A DNA stretch of 64,000 nucleotides from Clostridia bacterium. Its GTDB lineage: Bacteria; Bacillota; Clostridia; Oscillospirales; Acutalibacteraceae. Under the pieces are notes generated by a model. The model saw only the letters and a list, made by a program, of their open reading frames with translations, was not told the DNA's origin and did no database searches. Position 1 is the first letter of the stretch. Each line of letters begins with the position of its first letter. The position numbers were made by a program, and so were the translations under genes. The stretch spans positions 17,696-81,695 of the forward strand of contig JAFWAC010000005.1 in the NCBI GenBank assembly GCA_017507805.1, in the 5' to 3' direction. Shown here in pieces: positions 61,815 to 64,000 of this stretch.

Positions 61815-62714
61815 TTACTTTGAATTAAACAGCATTTTGCGGAATATTGCAAAAATACCGCCTATAATCACTAACATCGCAACAAAATACATCCACATCA
61901 TTGCCGATGCAAAGGAATAATCAAAATTTTCAGTTGCCACAACAAGCACGTAATCAATTACGCCGTTATTAATGCCCATACAAGCAGTGATAAAGGTATA
62001 AACCATATTCGCAAATATAAAGGGGCATATTACAGGAAATGTTATCTTCCAAAATGACTCCCAACCTGTTGCACCCTCAACCCTTGCAACCTCATAATAG
62101 GTTTCGGGTATTGAAAGCAGGCCTATAAGGAAAATAAGTATCTGCACACCACTGTCCCAAATAAGGTCGGCAACGCTTGCTATTACTCCTGTAACAGCAG
62201 AAACTATCTTTTGCGATATTCCCGAATTCATAAGCAGTTCTGTGAGCAATGATACATCAAAAATTGTGGAAGAGCTTGTATCAACACCCATTGCTATTGC
62301 ACCTACACCGCGCGAAATTACCAAGGATAATGCGCCCGATGTGAGAATTATAGGCAGAAAGAAAATAGTTCTCATTAAGGCTCTGCCCTTGAAATCTTGA
62401 TTAAGCAAAATAGCCACAAAAAGGCTGAAGAAAACGATTATGGGAACCTCATACAAAAATGTTTTGAATGCATCCGCAAAAGCAACAGGGTATTCCGAAT
62501 CGGAAAGCCAAGCATTTATGTAATTGCCGAAAGCTCCGTTTTCGAGCGGTAACAGGTCATATCCCCCAGTTTGAGACATCTGAAAATCAAAAAAAGAGAA
62601 TATTAAAAATTTTGCAGTGGGCTGTATAAAAAATACAAGCAAGCCAATAAACCAAGGCAAAACAAACATCCAACCTGCAAGCGCACGTTTCTTACTTATT
62701 GTGTTTCTTTTCAC
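61815..62714 (-). CDS. Carbohydrate ABC permease, MalF-type, second pair
   Basis: 299 residues from the GTG at 62714, set by GGAGGG 6 bases upstream; an ATG at 62732 would place the ribosome site inside the gene. Six membrane helices, coupling loop PETYYEVARVEGATGWESFW ... FPVICP. First gene of the minus-strand glycan locus; bases 62733-62930 before it are A/T-rich and hold the promoter region, but no convincing -35/-10 pair was found. Confidence 0.88.
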   Translation of the reverse strand: MKRNTISKKRALAGWMFVLPWFIGLLVFFIQPTAKFLIFSFFDFQMSQTGGYDLLPLENGAFGNYINAWLSDSEYPVAFADAFKTFLYEVPIIVFFSLFVAILLNQDFKGRALMRTIFFLPIILTSGALSLVISRGVGAIAMGVDTSSSTIFDVSLLTELLMNSGISQKIVSAVTGVIASVADLIWDSGVQILIFLIGLLSIPETYYEVARVEGATGWESFWKITFPVICPFIFANMVYTFITACMGINNGVIDYVLVVATENFDYSFASAMMWMYFVAMLVIIGGIFAIFRKMLFNSK

Positions 62715-62934
62715 ATTAAGCCCTCCGTTCATATCTTTAAAAAAAGTTCTAAAATCATATAGACCTATTATTGCAGTTTACAGTTTAATTGTATTTTTTT
62801 ATTAGTTGAAAATCTATGAACAAAACATTTTTTTTTCTACATTATTGTGTATTATTACCACAAAACCGATTTGGAAATATATGTTAATTATACATTACAC
62901 CTTACTATCGTCTGTAGTTTTGATACTGAATTTT

Positions 62935-62973
62935 AAAACCTCCCGTAGCATTAGTATAGCTACAGGAGGTTTT
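62935..62973 (-). terminator. Terminator after the fucose-isomerase fragment
   Basis: 15-base arms AAAACCTCCCGTAGC / GCTACAGGAGGTTTT with one mismatch and T-rich minus-strand tail. Confidence 0.85.
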
Positions 62974-62988
62974 AATTCTTTTATTGTT

Positions 62989-63798
62989 TTATTTTTTAAA
63001 TTGCGGACCGTAGGTAGCATAAGCGCGAAAGTCTGCGCTCTCTTTATCCATACCGAATGCATTCCAACAAGCGGGACGGAAGATATCATCTTCGGATACA
63101 TTGTGCATACAAACGGGGATACGAAGCATTGAACACATTGTGATTAAATCTGCACCGATATGTCCGTAGCTGATTGCACCGTGATTAGCACCCCAGTTCT
63201 GCATTACCTCGTAAGCAGTTTTAAAGGGGCTACCCTCTTTGCCGTCACAGCGTGGAGCAAACCAAGTGCAGGGCCAAGTCGGGTTAGTTCTTTCCCTTAG
63301 AGTATCGGACACCTCCTCAGGGAGATTTACTGTCCAACCCTCTGCTATTTGAAGTACAGGTCCTAAACCTTTTACAAGATTGAGTCTAATCATTGTACAT
63401 GGCATTTCTGCCTTTGTTGTAAAGTGGCTTGAGAAACCGCCGCCACGGAAGTTATCAAAACCTGCCTCGCACCAACAGCAAGCGTCGGTCATCTTCTTAA
63501 TATCCTCGTCGGTTACTTCCCACCATTTTTTCATAGTAGCGTTGCCGTTTTTATCGGTACATACACCGCTTGCGTCAAGGCAAGCCGCACCAGAATTAAG
63601 TAAGTGAATAATTCCGTCTATTCTTTTATATGATGTTCTGAAATTTGCATAGCAGCATAATACTGTATAATAAAAAAGACCCGAACTGCCGCCAGAGCGA
63701 ATGTTCGGGTCCTTGATTAAACTCTGTATTAATTGTCTGTAAATTCTACATCGTGGGGAATCTACAATTTGTTTTATTTGTAATTGATATTCTGACAT
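62989..63798 (-). pseudogene. fucI: Chimera: C-terminal part of L-fucose isomerase fused to an unrelated N-terminus
   Basis: 269 residues from ATG 63798 (GGAGG upstream). Residues from about 61 to 269 are the C-terminal third of L-fucose isomerase (DGIIHLLNSGAACLD, MKKWWEVT, FRGGGFSSHFTTK, RLNLVKGLGPVLQIAEGWTV, NWGANHGAISYGHIGADL, FRPACWNAFG). Full enzymes are ~590 residues. The catalytic Glu and Asp (E337 and D361 in E. coli) lie in the missing part, only the His ligand region remains, so it cannot be active. Residues 1-60 (YQLQIKQIVDSPRCRIYRQ, GLFYYTVLCCYANFRTSYKR) are not FucI; I recall this start from a protein of mobile elements in gut Firmicutes. The joint is in frame near 63610-63622. 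Confidence 0.75.
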
Positions 63799-63822
63799 TT
63801 TTATTTCCTCCAAATAAAAAAT

Positions 63823-63844
63823 CCCTACATTTAAAAATGTAGGG
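63823..63844 (-). promoter_or_regulatory. Terminator-like hairpin just upstream of a ribosome site
   Basis: CCCTACAT / ATGTAGGG stem followed on the minus strand by ATTTTTTATT and then GGAGG and the ATG at 63798. A terminator between promoter and start suggests attenuation of the downstream gene. Confidence 0.5.
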
Positions 63845-63906
63845 AAGCGAACTTAAAATCGTAGCAACATACTCCATTAATAATTGATTTTTTGCGGTTA
63901 ACACTC

Positions 63907-63932
63907 ACTCGGTTGCTTTTTCTACCGAGTGA
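63907..63932. other. Leader hairpin
   Basis: CACTCGGT / ACCGAGTG, 8-base perfect arms, 10-base loop, in the leader upstream of the chimeric gene. Confidence 0.4.
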
Positions 63933-63972
63933 GCTGTTTCTAGAAATTTTCTAAAATTTTAAAAAAGAAAAA

Positions 63973-64000
63973 AGTCAGCAAACACTGATGTTTACTGACT
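63973..64000 (-). terminator. Terminator of a minus-strand gene beyond the window
   Basis: AGTCAGCAAACA / TGTTTACTGACT with one mismatch and six T on the minus strand. It shows that another minus-strand gene ends just past base 64000. Confidence 0.7.

Overview
The window looks like a chromosomal contig from an uncultured gut Clostridia (Oscillospirales/Ruminococcaceae-like). Reasons: AGGAGG-type ribosome sites, canonical TTGACA/TATAAT promoters with 17-base spacers, type I dockerins, AraC-controlled sugar ABC transporters without a local ATPase, monoderm envelope signals (lipoboxes, a sortase-like IPTTG tail), and a holin-like type I toxin. The taxonomic call is an inference from gene content only; no rRNA or tRNA gene is present.

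Layout. 1-2.15 kb: 3' part of a secreted repeat protein. 2.3-4.1 kb: mgsA-luxS, and a convergent short-chain dehydrogenase. 4.1-4.7 kb: a DUF559 nuclease gene bracketed by inverted 18-base repeats. 4.8-6.3 kb: a SAP-domain nuclease-like gene. 6.6-8.4 kb: an unusually short alanyl-tRNA synthetase. 8.56-8.9 kb: a compact type I toxin-antitoxin locus whose 28-residue toxin is easy to miss. 9-11.2 kb: an M23/G5 peptidase and birA. 11.5-15.6 kb: an AraC regulator, two lipoproteins and a frameshifted membrane gene in one tight operon. 15.9-21.9 kb: a housekeeping operon (murD, two M42 peptidases, GNAT, methionine gamma-lyase-like PLP enzyme, hypothetical). 22-25.8 kb: repeats, a small XRE regulator, a MATE pump, yebC and dus. 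25.8-28.2 kb: a three-gene restriction-modification operon with a palindrome in its promoter. 28.3-30.9 kb: rpsO-pnp. 31.1-32.0 kb: two small membrane proteins. 32.0-32.7 kb: an IS200-type element. 32.85-33.2 kb: a probable structured non-coding RNA. 33.2-34.75 kb: an AbiE-type toxin-antitoxin pair.

From about 34.9 to 62.7 kb every gene lies on the minus strand and appears to form a complex-glycan locus: four ABC permeases (two pairs), two solute-binding proteins (one carrying carbohydrate-binding-like domains), a DUF5696 / Yip1 / NHL-TPR trio, three DUF4874-DUF4832 paralogues placed in three different compartments (cytoplasm, lipoprotein, dockerin-bearing secreted protein), three secreted proteins built from a shared ~225-residue module, a TIM-barrel hydrolase-like protein, a PhnP-like hydrolase and an AraC regulator. 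Surface modules could bind glycan, the secreted and anchored proteins could process it, and the permeases import products. The substrate is unknown.

At the right edge the C-terminal third of L-fucose isomerase is fused in frame to the start of an unrelated protein that resembles a mobile-element gene; this is either a genuine recombination junction or an assembly chimera.
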